A stretch of 64,000 bases of DNA from Verticillium longisporum (GCA_019188255.1 JAETXT010000005.1:4464001-4528000), one strand, 5' to 3'; counted from the first letter of the stretch, positions 31,301 to 43,846 are shown. Notes: generated from the sequence alone by a model not told the origin. Numbers and translations: made by a program.

Positions 31301-34255
31301 CTGGCGATGGGGCTATCGAACTGTCGGCTTGCGTTTGCACGCCGGTATGATTCTTCTGGCGGTGTTGAACAAAAGTGTCTGACGATGCCTGCTCGCAGCG
31401 TGGCTGTAGCGGGGCGTACGAAGACTACAGCAGTGGCTGCCACTCCAGGGGAGCAAGACTGGCGTCGAGACGGCTCCAGCGCCTGATGTCCGAACCGACT
31501 GCTGCCTGTGCCTCCTCGCGAAGCGCTCTGTGCTCAGCGTCCTGAACCCTAAGTATGGCCATTTCTGTCCTGGGCTGGTGTCAGAAAGGTCAGCAAGGTT
31601 GCTTGGTGCCCAAGATCAGTGGTGACCCTCGTCTGATGACCATGATCATGACCGTGTGCTATGGGAGAGAGTATGCGCTCTCCCATCACAGTCACAAACA
31701 AAACAACACGAGACAGATCTTGAGACCTTCCCCATGTGGACGACTCGAAAGCCTCGTCTGGCCAGTGAGGTCACCCATCCGCCATCAGACCAGACGGACA
31801 GACGCCTCGAGCGCCGTCAGGGCAGCATAACAGCGGATTGGCGACTGGGGATTAGCAATTGCCCATGGCGAGGCGCGCGGGGGGGCAGGAGAGACAGTGG
31901 CTGATGTGATCAAGCGGTGCTATTGCTTGGGTTCCAGCAGGGCAGGGCAGGGCAGGGCAGAGAGCACAATCAGGTAGCAAGGCTGAAAGAGGCCATCGGT
32001 GCCCAACCTGGAACTGTCGCGTTGGGCGTCAGGGGAACCTGCGTAGGTAGGCAGCAAGAAAGAGAGGCGGAGAGCCAGAGACAGCCAAACGATGGAGGAG
32101 CAAGAGTCACAAGACTGGCGCTATGCCCGGAGAAGAAAGCGGTCAAGCCCTGTCCAAACGGGCCCTAATCGCGATTCGCTACCCACACAGGCCGGACAAT
32201 TGCTTTTCCCCCACCAACAAACCCAATGGGGGCTGTCAGGGTGGAGTCTTGCTCTTCACCGTCTCTTCCTCCTCCCCCGGCTCACCAACGTCTATCCCAG
32301 CTTCCATTTGTTCGCCGTCATCGCTCACCCGCTGCCATTCGTCTTCGATCGATCTCGTCCCATCCCATCCCGACCAGCCCCCCCTCCCGCTTGGCAGCAG
32401 CGCCCTTGGCCCGTTTCTATTTTCTCCCCGGGAGCCCTGGACCGACTGCACTGGAGCCGGGGCTGGAGCTGATGCCTCCTGAGTACAACCTAGGCAGCTT
32501 GAGTTGAAGCCCTGTTCTTCGGTACCTTCGCCATTCGCTTGTTGCCGTCAATGGGGCCATGGTCCCTGTCTTTCATCCTGTCGTCCCGTCCCCCCGTTCG
32601 TTGCGCGAGTACGCCCAGACAGAGGAGACGACAGAGACAGGGACAGGAGAACGATCCATCATGACGGTCCTTTGTGACCTCATTCGCCGAAAGCACCATC
32701 TCGTTGCCCAGTGACTCTTTCCACGGACACGAGTGCCGCGTCAGGCACCACGAAAAGACCAGCCGGAGGCTGTGATGTCTGTCGGTCTGGGCTGTCAACA
32801 ATCCAACTGACCGCATGTCGCCCTCGTTTCTCCTCTTCGCCCTGAAGGTGACCGCCGGAGCATCTATGCCTTTACCAACGCCCCGCCGGGACTGACTGGG
32901 CATAATGATCTCGGCATCAGGTTTAAGAACCAAAATATCAAGGCTTGGACGAGCCATGACAGCCATGCACGCACAGTTAGACAGGTTCGATCCGATCCGA
33001 TGCGATGGGCAGCAGAGAAGAACAAGACGAAGAGGGGGTGCCGCGAGCGACAGCTTTTGCACCCACCCTCCCCCAAAAGAGCGTCGTCCATCCACACCAA
33101 GATCCAACCCGGCCCATGGCCATGGCCCATCCCGGGACCTTCTCTCGTTCGCCCAAGGGCCCGTACCCCACTGCCGACAAGGACCTTGGCTTGGCCAGCC
33201 TGACCCGACCTCCACTGACGAGAATCCGTCTTCGTCCACGGGCACCGGCCCATGGCCCATGGCCCTTTGGGGGTGGGATGGGTGGTGTGTGGGTGCGTGA
33301 GTCTTTGCTCACCCACGAGGTATCTTCCTCTCTCCATCGCACCCTGGACTACTACCTTTTGCCCCTACAGTACATAACCTTACCCTCACCCACCCTCTCG
33401 CGGCCCATGGCATGCCACCACCAGATCACACCAACACTACCACATACTGACGGGCAGGACTGAACGACAGTCCTGTTCCACCTTCGGCTCGCGCTTCCTC
33501 CACCTCACGAGGAGCCACCACGCATCAGTCACCAACACATGACTGACTTGTTTATTATTGTTCCATCACCTCTTCTGCCCTCCTCTTTGCGGCCGGATTC
33601 TTCGTCTCGTCTCATCTAGACTCGGTCCTCCCACATTCTCTCTTGTGTTTGACATTACAGCACAAGAATTCGAACTCAAGCGCGACACCAACAGAGTTGT
33701 ATCACGCGAAGCCCCCCTCCACCCGTAAGTCTACCTCCCATCGTTCAACGCACCACGGCCTTTAAATCTTTCCGGTCTTCCACTGCTCCCGCTCAACCCG
33801 CTCCCCGTCCCATTTCATCATCCCCGCTCCTCCGCTACCACCTTCACACTGCATCTCACGGCATCGGCATCAATCACTATCCCCAGCGCCTCACTCCAAT
33901 CCCTCTTTTGATCTTTGCAGCAACAGTCTCTGTTCTGGCTTTTTGTGTTGCTGTACCCTGTTGCCAACGTCAGAAGAGTGAGCGCGCGCCTCCCCGGGAG
34001 CCGATCCTCCATCCTACAATCCCCTCGTTCACCTCGCAGTGGACCCGCCCCCCGCTGCATCTCACTCACCTCCCAAAATAAACCGACCAACCCCCGGAGA
34101 CGCTTTTCAATCTTGCTGCGAATCCACCCTCACCGCCATAGCCGACTAACATAATCCATGAATAGAGGGTTACTTTCACATCTCACCCACAACACAAATA
34201 TTCACTCGCTGCGCCGCCGTTCACGCTGCAGCGCATACACCAACAGTGACCTGCA
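25322..34255. other. 8.9-kb gene-poor tract upstream of the bZIP gene
   Basis: No ORF in this interval has recognisable protein motifs or plausible splice-linked partners. The base composition is ordinary (GC about half) with no sign of RIP-style AT enrichment and no transposon ORF. Minor items: a tRNA-like 61-nt element at 25534-25594 (minus strand), a (GGGCA) tandem near 31936-31960, and an increasingly C/T-rich plus strand from about 33.3 kb to the bZIP start, suggesting a long 5' leader. It may hold distal regulation or non-coding transcripts. Confidence 0.5.
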
Positions 34256-36175
34256 ATGGTATCAGCCTTCCCCATGCAGACGTACTACAGACCTACGCCC
34301 TTGACTGTCGACACAAATCATGCCCAGAAGTACTTCGAGGAAGAGGACCACAGCATCTTAGACGAAAACATCCTCGATAACAGCGGCCTCGATTCCGGTC
34401 TCGAAATGTCCCCGCCAATGGCCAACAGTCGCCGCGAGTCCTTCGCCGTCGGCTCCTCACTCTTCTCGCCTAAGACGGAAGACTGGCAGCCCGTTGACAT
34501 GCAATCTGTGCCCTCCAACAACCCCTTCATCGAGCCGCAGCACGGCAACAACCCCTTCATGCGTGTCGAGCACCCTCAGCCTTCGCCCTTTGCCCCCCAT
34601 GGCAACACCTGGTCTCTCGGAAACGCATCCGGCTCCTGCACGCCTCTTCAGCAGTTCGACGGCATGTCCACTGATTACGACAATGCATCCGTCTTCCACC
34701 GCTCCATGCAGGGCCAGACGCCGTTCAGCAACCCCACCGGCCAAATCAACATGTTTTCTTCCATCGGCTCAGGCAACCAGTCCATCCCCACCTCACCCCA
34801 GAAGGGTTGGATTGGCCAGAACGAGTCCATGGCCAAGAAGATGCGCACGGGCAGCCCCGGCATCCGCTCTCACAACGAACTGCGCAGGGGCGACGGCATC
34901 AGGAAAAAGAATGCTCGTTTCGACATTCCAGCTGAGCGCAACCTCAACAATATTGACCAGCTCATCGCGCAGTCGACCGACGAGCAGGAAATCAAGGAGC
35001 TGAAACAGCAGAAACGTCTGTTGCGCAATCGCCAAGCAGCGTAAGTTGGCATCCTTCCCCTCCACCTACCCCCACTCGCTAACGTGCCACGCCAGCCTTG
35101 ATTCCCGTCAGCGGAAGAAGCAGCACACGGAGCGTCTGGAAGACGAGAAGAAGCAGTACACCACCATCCTCACAGATATGGAGGAGGAGATTGTGGACCT
35201 GAAGGCAAGATGGAACTTCTTCTACGGGAGAAGCAGTCTTACCAGGAGTACATCGAGTCGCTCCGCATGGAGAAGGAGGAGATGATCCGGTCCCATACCA
35301 TCGAGACGGGCGAGCTTCGCAAAAAGGTTAGCGTCCTCACCGACCACGTGCAGAGGCTCGAGAGTGCCGCCATGTCGTCGGCCGTCCCTGGCCCCCAGGG
35401 GTTCTCTACGGGCTACGACGACATGGATGGCTTGTCCATGCCTGGTCCTTGGGACAATGTCGGTTTCCTCGGCGACTACACTGTCGAGCCTGAGGTCAAG
35501 CAAGAGCCCCGGATGGCACCACCGCCCAAGAAGTCCGAGATCAACTTCCCCGCCGAGGTCGAGAAGCAGTCGTCTCAGGGTGGTATCCTCTTCATGCTCT
35601 TCCTTGTTGGTGCGTTCGTCCTCTCAAACCGGTCCGCACCCAGCATCCCCCGCGTGTCCGATGATGTCCGGGCCGAGGCGGCCACGCTTCTTGAGAACGT
35701 CTTCAAGGATGCCGGGCTTGATGAGTCTACCAACACGATTCATGCCGGCGCTCCTCAGCCTTCGGGTGCCAACTGGGTCAACGACCCGGCCATGGGTATG
35801 GCCGGTTCTGGCCTCGACGGCATGGCGCCCTCGATGCTCGGCCAGCTTGGTGACACCCTGACCCAGCCCAACGAGGAGCAGAACAACGAGCAAATCTTCT
35901 CGATGTCGGCAGCCCAGTACAACGGCGTCCACTCGCAGGACTTTATGCACAACGTCCCCGAGCGCTCCACGAGTCAGGGCCGCCGCAACCTGGCTGAAGC
36001 CCTCTCCTCGATGCGCAACAACAATAAACAATCAATGGCCGAGGTATACACCCGATCTCTCCTCTGGGACCAGATCCCTACGGAGGTGGTCAAGAACTTC
36101 GCGAAAATGGTGGCTGAGTGCAACAACGCTCAGCAGAACGAACGGCAGCAATGCATGGACGCGATTGCCCGATGA
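34256..36175 (+). CDS. bZIP transcription factor with a C-terminal-half membrane segment; one frame break
   Basis: Exon 1 is 34256-35040, intron 35041-35095 (55 bp, CTAAC branch site), exon 2 to 36175. The intron splits the basic region: RLLRNRQAA joins LDSRQRKKQHTERLEDEKKQ, giving the N-x7-R signature of bZIP DNA-binding helices and a leucine-zipper-like coiled coil. The N-terminal ~200 residues are Ser/Pro/Asn-rich, with motifs such as RRESFAVGSSLFSPK. After the zipper comes a hydrophobic stretch GGILFMLFLVGAFVLSNR flanked by charge, a likely transmembrane helix, as in ER-anchored bZIP factors. After DMEEEIVDLK the frame moves at GG 35204-35205 so that the coiled coil continues MELLLREKQSYQEY; one missing G explains it. 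The specific orthologue is not named here. Confidence 0.87.
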
Positions 36176-36482
36176 ATCCAACGGCCCTTGATGACTTGGG
36201 AGCTAAAACGGAGAAACGACTGGCCGATGACGACCCTCCGGCCTAATGACGACGACGCGTCTAATGAGTCTGGTTTTTCCTAACGACGATGATGATTTCC
36301 CTTGCTTCCATTGCGCCTATCCCGACTGAATCGACGATACAATCAACGCCGCTCCCGCGCAACCCAGATACTGTTGCTCACGCATCAAATGAACTTTCTT
36401 ACCTTTGGACTAAGCCTTCTGCTTGCTGTCCTTCTTCTTCTGGCATGATGCCAGCCTTCTTCGCACTTCTTCTTCACACCAA

Positions 36483-36501
36483 CCCCCCCCCCCCCCCCCC
36501 C
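36483..36501. repeat. Poly-C run of 19
   Basis: Nineteen consecutive C on the plus strand in the 3' flank of the bZIP gene. Confidence 0.85.
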
Positions 36502-37746
36502 TCCCCCCTTATTTTGTGTCCCTAGCTATGAAGCGAGCGAGCGAGCATTCTGATTTTTGAGTTCTTGGTTACCTTCGATTTGTTTCATATATCAAGTCTG
36601 GTATCTACTGCTCGGGCGGAGCAGAGGCGGGCGGAGACTAGGACTGGCAAGCCCCCACCACGGGTGACGCCCCAATTTCCCTTTGTCACCTCGGATTTTC
36701 CTTATTTCTTGTACACTGTTGGACCGGTCGGTGGCATGCTGGGAAACGGTCATGGAGAGGCTGAGAGCTGGTCTCAGGGACGTGGATCTCATGGACACGA
36801 CAGGACTGAACATACGGAGAACAGGACGGTTGGGCGGACGGGACGGATGGATGGGATGGGACTCTGGGCATTCGCAAATTGGCGAGATGGGACATCACAG
36901 GCATGGGGGCCAGGGATGGGATGGGACGGAATACTGGGATCTGGAGCTACTCGGATGATGATGTGATGGGTGCACACGAGAGACGGATTTTATTGATGAA
37001 TGACTATCACGATGTCCACCTGTGGACGGTGCTACGTACAGCAAGCTGCTCCTCATCTGTGACCTACAAGTACTGTTTGCCGTTGATAAAGCTCAGTGAT
37101 GATCGTCTCTGGCACTGGGTCTTGAAACCAGCCGTTCCTTGATGTTTGTGTGTGTGTACTACGCACGCATCGTTGTGCCATGGCCAGTCTGGCAAACCTG
37201 CCTCTGGTCCTCTCGCATCATACGCATCGAGATCGCCCTTTCTCACCCCGTGATCGCGCCCTGCGGCGGCCAAGTGGACTCGCTGTGCCAGATGCGCCGA
37301 TGCTGCTGTTGCCCCTGCGCCATCTCACCCACGAGGGCCGGTGTCCTGCTCACCATCTTGTTTTGCTCTCGTGGGCAGACCGCCGCCACCCACGAAAAGA
37401 AGAGGCAGCAGCGCACTCTTTCTGTCCACTCACCCATACGCACCCCCGTCGTGGGACAAGGGGGAGGAGGATCGACCTATGCGGTGGGAGGAATCCAACA
37501 TTTCGGTTCGCAGGTCCTGTAAGTGGGTTGCCCCGAAGCAGGGCGGGCAGCATCTTGCATCCCCCCCTCTCTCCCCCACGGTCGGGACGGGCCAGTCGCT
37601 GGCGCGGGACGAGGTCAAGTGGGAAGAACCAGCGTGCAGTAGCGCGCTGGAGCTGATCCCCCCCAAGCAGCGGGAGGAACGTTCGCGACCTTCTGATCTT
37701 GGGGAGGGGGGCTTGTAACCTGCAGACGGTGTGAGTGACCTTCCGT

Positions 37747-37764
37747 TCTCTCTCTCTCTCTCTC
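37747..37764. repeat. (TC)9 microsatellite
   Basis: Uninterrupted TC dinucleotide repeat in the gene-poor tract. Confidence 0.85.
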
Positions 37765-37873
37765 CAAGCTGCGTGCTGAGGAAGGGGAAGATGCGGCTTG
37801 TTCTGTGTGCTTTTCCCGGGCTTCTCAGCCATCTATATCTGAGGCTTGCTTTCTTGCTACAGGGAGATCCTCC

Positions 37874-37890
37874 GTGTGTGTGTGTGTGTG
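37874..37890. repeat. (GT)n microsatellite
   Basis: Seventeen bases of alternating GT in the gene-poor tract. Confidence 0.85.
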
Positions 37891-40148
37891 GCTGTGATTG
37901 ACGACCACCCGTTTGTGTTGGTTTTTGTCCCGAGTTTGTTTTTAGCCCCTCTCATCAATCCCCCACCCCCCTCCCTCTAAGCGGCTGACGCACTGGACAT
38001 ACCTTATCACGCCAGTGAAGACCATGTAGATGCCTACAGGACCCTGGAGAGGCGAGACAGTGGACCACATGTCTCGTTTTTTTTCATGTCTCAGACCTTA
38101 CCTGTGTCTGAGTCTCTGCACTCACCGTTGCATGGCGCGGCCCTTTCGTGCTACCCTCTTCCCGACGGGCGGGCGGGCGGACGGAGGGGTGGTCTGTGGC
38201 TGGCGAACGGGCAGACAGTCTTTGTTGACGTGATGCGATCTCGTGTGCTCTGCTGCTCTGCTCATTGTCTCACTTGGCTTTGCTAGTGTGTGTGTGCGTG
38301 GACGGGGTTCACAGTGAGACACGTTGGGCAGAATCTAGTAGGGGACCTTTCGCGGTCGTTAGTGGATGGGGTTCGCCGTGCCACTTGACTCGACGGACAA
38401 TGGCTTTGTGCTGCACCGGCTGGTTTGGGCGCCTGCAGTGGTAGTGGGGTTGGGGCGCATGTTCGGTTCTTTCTTCGGGCACGTCTGGGGTGTGAATCTG
38501 GCCGTTGCGCCGTGTTCGTTCCGGTGTAGTGTTGCGTCGGAAAGCTTGGTGTCGACGCGAGAGGGAGAGCTTGGTATCGAGGTGTGAGTGAAAGCTTGGT
38601 ATCGAGGTATGGATTCATCGTTCCGATCTTGTTGAGGTCCGGGTTTCGCGTTCATAGTCGGGTCTAGACTTCTGGGGAAACCAGCGAGAGGTGCATTGTC
38701 TGGCTACTAACACCGCCGAAGGTGGCTCCGTATATGCCGGAGGCTTTTGTCCATTTGTCAAGATCTGGCTCTCTTGAGACCACGAGCACTTCACAACGAG
38801 AGGCATCGACATCCATGCGTTCTTCACAGATGGAGGAAGAATGTACCGTCCTTGTTCAGGCTTTCTGCTGCCCGAAACCGTTGTGTTCTCACTTGGGCCG
38901 ATGACTGACCACCATCTATGCGGGCAGTCGAAGGTGAGAGGACCTCCTAAGAGATGTCTCTTACGTTCGCATGATGCTCCCGAGTCCCACTTCATTCGAG
39001 TCTTTTGTCTGCAAAAACACATGAACTCTCGGAACTTCAAGGTGCTGCATATGATACGTAGGAACGTTTTGCCCGACCCAACATTGAACCGTCTAGTCCG
39101 GCAAGGCGTAGTCATGCTCTTTGCCAGGAATCGGCCTCGATCCACTCAACATAAGTTGACACATTCATCACATGCGTCTACGATCTTCAACCATAAAAAG
39201 CATGGTTGGTCGGCAAAAGCACGTCGGTCCTTTGCACCAAGATGCCATCACCATGACGCGCCTCGGCTGTCACCAAACACCCATCGAGAGGGACCTGCAT
39301 CCGCAAGAGCACATGTCAACCACACACAAAAGGTTCCAACGACAGCCAAGCCCGAAGCTGACTGTAGTCCGCGACGAAGCCACAGTCAAGTCTCCGTGCC
39401 GAGTGAGTAAGAGCCTCTCTCACAGGCACGATACGCACACTTCGTAAGGGGGCCGCATAGAGCTAGATAGATGCATCACAAGGACAAGGGCCGCCGCAAC
39501 GTGAGGTATTCCAGAGGTATACTCGAAATACCTGGCTGCATATCAAAAACATCGCTTTACCTCCAACGCCATTGGGAGAATGAGGAACCCCCCCTTTTCT
39601 CAGCTTCCTTTCCCCCCTCAATCTTTTCCAACGCCAGTCATCAAGACGAGACGTCCACGGCGCAACTTCGTGCTACCACGCCTCCCCATTTCTCCAATGA
39701 GCGGAGCAGAGTGGGAGGACCAGATCAGACCAGACGAGCAAAGAGCCGGGAACACAGCAGCACGCATTCCTTCCACAACACACGCCCCTCTCCCCGACGG
39801 AACGGCCCCCGCAAACTGTCCGCCACCCGGCACAATCCCAGCCCAGTGATCGCCAGGCCCGCGTGGAAGCGTCGAGTGCACGACGCCACGCCGCCTCCCG
39901 CCGCCGCTGCGACGGGTGACTGGGCGCTGTGCGAGGAACACGCCGGACTCGGTGGCCCGCCGTGTATCAAGGGTTGAAGGTGGGGGGGAAGACGAGCGAC
40001 GGGTGCCGGGTAGGGACCACGGATGCCTGCCGCCTTCCGCGTAGAGGCCGACCGACTCGAGCCCCCCCCCATCTCCGCGTGCCGCACCCGGGGCCTCAAA
40101 GGGAAAGAAAGGTAGATTGGCGCACTGCCGGCTGATGCATGTCACACC

Positions 40149-42842
40149 TCACCTCTTCTTCTTCTTGCCGGCGTCATCGGGACCGGGAGGGTCGTACTTC
40201 TCCTTCCATATCCTGCATCAGGGGAAAAAGTAATGTGTCAGCCGATGTGCGACGATTGGCATGGTCTCTGCGTGATACAAGCGTGAAAAGGGGGGTGGGG
40301 GGCAAGCAGACAGACAGCGCCGTCTACTGAACACCAGAGGGCGTACGTGTATGAAGCATAAGAGCAGAGCAGAGGAAGAAGAGCCAATGGCCGGGCAAGC
40401 AGAGGACTCTCTTTGTGCAGACACGGCGATCCAGCCGGGTTCATCCGCGGACGCCCGCTGACGGCAAGAGCACGCCGGCACGACGGGTGTCGGCAGGGCG
40501 AGCAAGAGTGCGTCTCGAGGATGGGGGGCTTTGGGGGCCGAGATGACGAGGGCCAATGGAGGTCACGGCCCGCCTGTCATCTGCGACGAACGCGCGCACA
40601 ATGGCGCGAGCGATGTCATAGGTGGTTCGAGGGAACATGCAGGAGGAAGAGGACAAGAGGGACCATGCAGAAGGCGGGCAAGCAATAGGGGAGACAGGAG
40701 GGGTGCGGGCAATAAGGAGAAGAACAGGAAAGGGGGGTGGAGGTACGCACCATGAGTTGCCCATGATCTTGTTGCCATTCTTCTCAGCCAGTCGGTAGTA
40801 GCGCGCTGCTGCAAACTGGGCATGTCGTCAGCCTCATGTGACGAGACTTTGCATCTCGGCCTGGGAGCTCCAAGCTGAAGTTCGTTCATCGACGGGGGGT
40901 TCTCCTCTGCTGCGGCCGTCCCATTGCTGCCCAACGTGGGAGTGCCGGGCCAATCTGCAGCCAAGGTCTGGGGTTGGAAGGGGGGGAGCAGAGGAGGCGT
41001 TTGACGGATGCTGCAACCTCGTCTGACGCTGCTTTGAGCCACATCCCTCTGGACCAGCGACCAAGTGAGGCTGGAGTCTGGTCCTGACGATGACGGGCGC
41101 AGCAGATGACATGACGAGCGCAGCAGGTGCTCCGATGGGGTGAACGATAGAACGCGCGGTGTGACGTACCTTGTCTTTCTTGCAGCCGAAGCCTTCGACG
41201 TAGCACCAGGCCGCCTCGTTCATGGCGTCTATCGAAGCGAGCTGTCAGCTCATGTCGTTCTTGGTCGGGCTTCAACGAGGAAGCATGGGCTTCAACGAGG
41301 AAGCATGGGCTTCAACGAGGAAGCATGGGCTTCAACGAGGAAGCATGGGCTTCAACGAGGAAGCATGGGCTTCAACGAGGAAGCATGGGCTTCAACGAGG
41401 AAGCATGGGCTTCAACGAGGAAGCATGGGCTTCAACGAGGAAGCATGGGCTTCAACGAGGAAGCATGGGCTTCAACGAGGAAGCATGGGCTTCAACGAGG
41501 AAGCATGGGCTTCAACGAGGAAGCATGGGCTTCAACGAGGAAGCATGGGCTTCAACGAGGAAGCATGGGCTTCAACGAGGAAGCATGGGCTTCAACGAGG
41601 AAGCATGGGCTTCAACGAGGAAGAGGAAAGGCGCAAAAGGGGTGGCAGCAGAACTCACCGGTATCTCCCAGATTCGCAGCCGTCTCGTAGTACTGCCGCA
41701 TTCTATCGTCAGCACATTGATCCCACCCACGACTCTGTCCATGACTCTGTCCATGCTTCCGTCCATGACTCTGTCCATGCTTCCGTCCATGACTCTGTCT
41801 ATGCTTCCGTCGCGCATGGCGCACGGAAAGAGGGAGTACACACCTGCTTCGCAGCCACGGGATCCTTGGCCGTCCCCCAGCCGTGGCGGAACGAGTTGCC
41901 CAGCTCGAAAATGGCAAGCACGAGCTCCCCCTTGTAGGCGCCGCCCTTTTTCAGGCCGGCCTGGAGCGCGAGCTGCTCGACCGTCGCGGCGTTGCTCGCG
42001 GCGGCCGTGAGGTAGGTGACGCCGCGCTCGACGTCCGGCTCGCAGCCCCAGCCGTGGCGCAGGGCGAGGCCGTAGAGCACCTGGCTCAGCGGGTTGTTGG
42101 CGCCCTTGGGGTCGGCGAGCCAGGCGAACATGGCCGTCGCCTTGGGGAGGTGGCCCTCTTCGTGCAGCCGGATGGCCTCCTGGATGCCCTCGTCGACGTC
42201 CTTGGACGAGACGGGGCCCTTGCGGACCAGGGGGGGCGTGGCCGCCGGGGAGGAGGACGAGGCTGTCCTCTGTGCCGTTGTTGTCGGCAGGACCGCGTGC
42301 TGGCCTGACGAGGGCGGCGTCGGCGGGCGCGAGTTGCTGCGCGCGCGCTCCGTCATGTTCGCGAGCATGGTGGCACGGCGCTCCCACTGGTCCTCGGCCC
42401 GGTCGGAGGCGACAATGGCGGGGAGATCTTGGGGTACGTGTTCGGAGCTCGAGGGGGCGCGGCTGAGGTGGAGGCGCTCAGAGATGCGGCGGCGGGACTT
42501 TTCGGGGCCGTTGCTCGCCTGGGACGAGACGGAGCCGCTGCGGGACCGGGACGACGAGAAGACGTCGAGGCTCAGGCGGTTGCGCTGAGGGATGGGGTCG
42601 GCGGCGTGGAGGAGGGTGTTGTTGTTGTTGTTGTTGCTGTTCGAGGTCGGCGACAGCTGGGACGCCGCCGTCGCCGTGGGGATGTCGTCTTTGGATTCCG
42701 AGCGGACAAACTGGAACTCGGGCGCGCCCGTCGGCGGGGGAGAGGTGTGGGAGGCGTCAGGCTGGCTGTCGTGGTGGTCATGATTGCTTTCGTCGTCGTG
42801 GCCTTCGCCATCCTTCTTGCGGAGGAAGTCGCGGAGTCCCAT
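40149..42842 (-). CDS. Sel1-repeat protein with unusually long introns
   Basis: Five exons (42842-41844, 41692-41659, 41228-41170, 40815-40751, 40212-40149) splice in perfect phase to 406 aa. Introns are 151, 430, 354 and 538 bp, long for this genome. The first ~200 residues are low-complexity (MGLRDFLRKKDGEGHDD..., poly-Asn, Ser/Arg blocks). The C-terminal half has Sel1-like repeats: LYGLALRHGWGCEPDVERG, FELGNSFRHGWGTAKDPVAA, AAWCYVEGFGCKKDKFAAARYY, each with the G-x-G(C/V)-x-x-D pattern. The protein ends in a lysine-rich DDAGKKKKR. Sel1 repeats act as protein-interaction scaffolds; fungal examples of this layout are linked to chitin synthase or cell-cycle regulation, but the role here is not determined. 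Introns 1 and 2 carry tandem repeats. Confidence 0.9.
41267..41623. repeat. 20-bp minisatellite, ~17.9 perfect copies, inside a Sel1-gene intron
   Basis: The unit AAGCATGGGCTTCAACGAGG repeats head to tail without a single mismatch over 357 bp, entirely within intron 2 (41229-41658) of the Sel1-repeat gene. Complete identity of copies implies recent expansion or ongoing homogenisation, and copy number is likely to vary between strains. The open frames it creates on the plus strand (GFNEEAWASTRKHGLQRGSM) are artefacts. Confidence 0.97.
41731..41810. repeat. 12-bp imperfect tandem repeat in the first Sel1-gene intron
   Basis: Two related 12-mers, ATGACTCTGTCC and ATGCTTCCGTCC, alternate about six to seven times within intron 1 (41693-41843). 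This is a second, independent minisatellite in the same gene. Confidence 0.85.
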
Positions 42843-43846
42843 GGTGGGATGGGCGAGGGGTCGTCTGCAAGTTGCCTGTGGTTCGCGATATCGTCGGTTG
42901 TGTCGGGTGAGGCGTCGATGGTGTTGAGGACGAGGTCGTCGCTGGGGTTGTGCCGTCAGAGAAATGGCCTTTGTCTCAATCCTCGTCTGGAATCTATCTC
43001 GACAGACGAACAAAGGTCAACGCAGCCAACTGGGACGCAGCCATGGTCGGATCAGATCAGATGGCCGACGCCGCGAGGCTTCATGGCGGGGCTGATCCTG
43101 GGCCGACGTGCCGTGCTGAACGAGGGGACCCCGAAAAAGACCTTGCAAGGCGTGTGTACGCGCGTTGTAAACGCCCGGGGCGCCCTGTAGGCTGCGGCTC
43201 CAATATCCCTATAGGGGTCGTCGTCTGTTCATCGCCTGGTGGCGGGGCTGAGCTAGGCAGGATCGTCACTGCGCCCCCCCCTTCTTCGTTCGTCATGGTG
43301 CCTTGTCGAATGACTGTTGCAGTGAACATGTCGATTGAGTTTGTGTAGAGATGCAGAAATGTATAGTCATCAGCCACGGTAATCTGGAAACAAGTGGTGC
43401 CTTGAGGGATGTCCCCGCTCTGTTGATGCTAGGTCATGTTGCATGGTGCTTGGGTAGTAAATCTTCAGCCTTGGAAGGGTCATCTGGGCCTGAGGTACCT
43501 TCCTACCTAGGTACCTTAGGTACCTTACCTTACAGGTACCTACCTCAGGCAAGTAGGTACCTTGGCTGCCTGGGTATCCAAATCAGAGGCACATCACCAG
43601 CACAGCGCTCAACTCCATCTCCAATAAACAATAGTATTTCTCATGCTTATTTACTCTTCATCATCTTCGCCTTTTTGTCTTCTTCTTTTCGTCGCCTACT
43701 TTTTTGCTCTTCGTCATCCGTGTGCAGGGTATCTTCATATCGTCACCGTCATCCTATCCTAAGGTATCCTAACCAATCCACGCCGCCGACACACGTCATG
43801 TCGACAGCAGCAGCAACGCATCAAGGGGTGCAATCGAGCATCACAA
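42843..43846. other. Promoter of the Sel1-repeat gene and 3' flank of the CCCH gene
   Basis: 1.0 kb. The TACCTAGG-type cluster at 43495-43562 is listed separately. Otherwise no gene or RNA is visible. Confidence 0.5.
43495..43562. repeat. TACCTAGGTA-type repeat cluster, second copy
   Basis: Overlapping GGTACCTTA, TACCTAGGTA and AGGTACCTACC units, the same family as at 20045-20129. Confidence 0.75.

Larger units (their letters stand above)
36176..40148. other. 4-kb gene-poor tract with simple-sequence repeats
   Basis: This lies between the bZIP stop and the 3' end of the Sel1-repeat gene. It contains a 19-C run, (TC)n and (GT)n microsatellites (separate entries), a GGGC-rich patch near 38165, and three AGCTTGGT(A/G)TCGA-like units near 38540-38605. 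No coding region is supported. Confidence 0.5.

Noticed and set aside
30404..31340. Overlapping ORFs of 138-173 aa on both strands
   Set aside because: Mutual shadows without protein-like features.
32490..33260. 256-aa minus-strand ORF
   Set aside because: Composition follows simple G/C-rich tracts and it overlaps equal-length frames; no domain seen.
37150..37832. ORFs of 125-168 aa on both strands
   Set aside because: Low-complexity content near microsatellites, no start context or motif.
41267..41623. CRISPR-like regular repeats
   Set aside because: Head-to-tail 20-mers without spacers in a eukaryotic intron.
41140..42010. Plus-strand 'repeat proteins' (GFNEEAWASTRKHGLQRGSM units)
   Set aside because: Produced by translating the intronic minisatellite in frames where the 20-bp unit has no stop.
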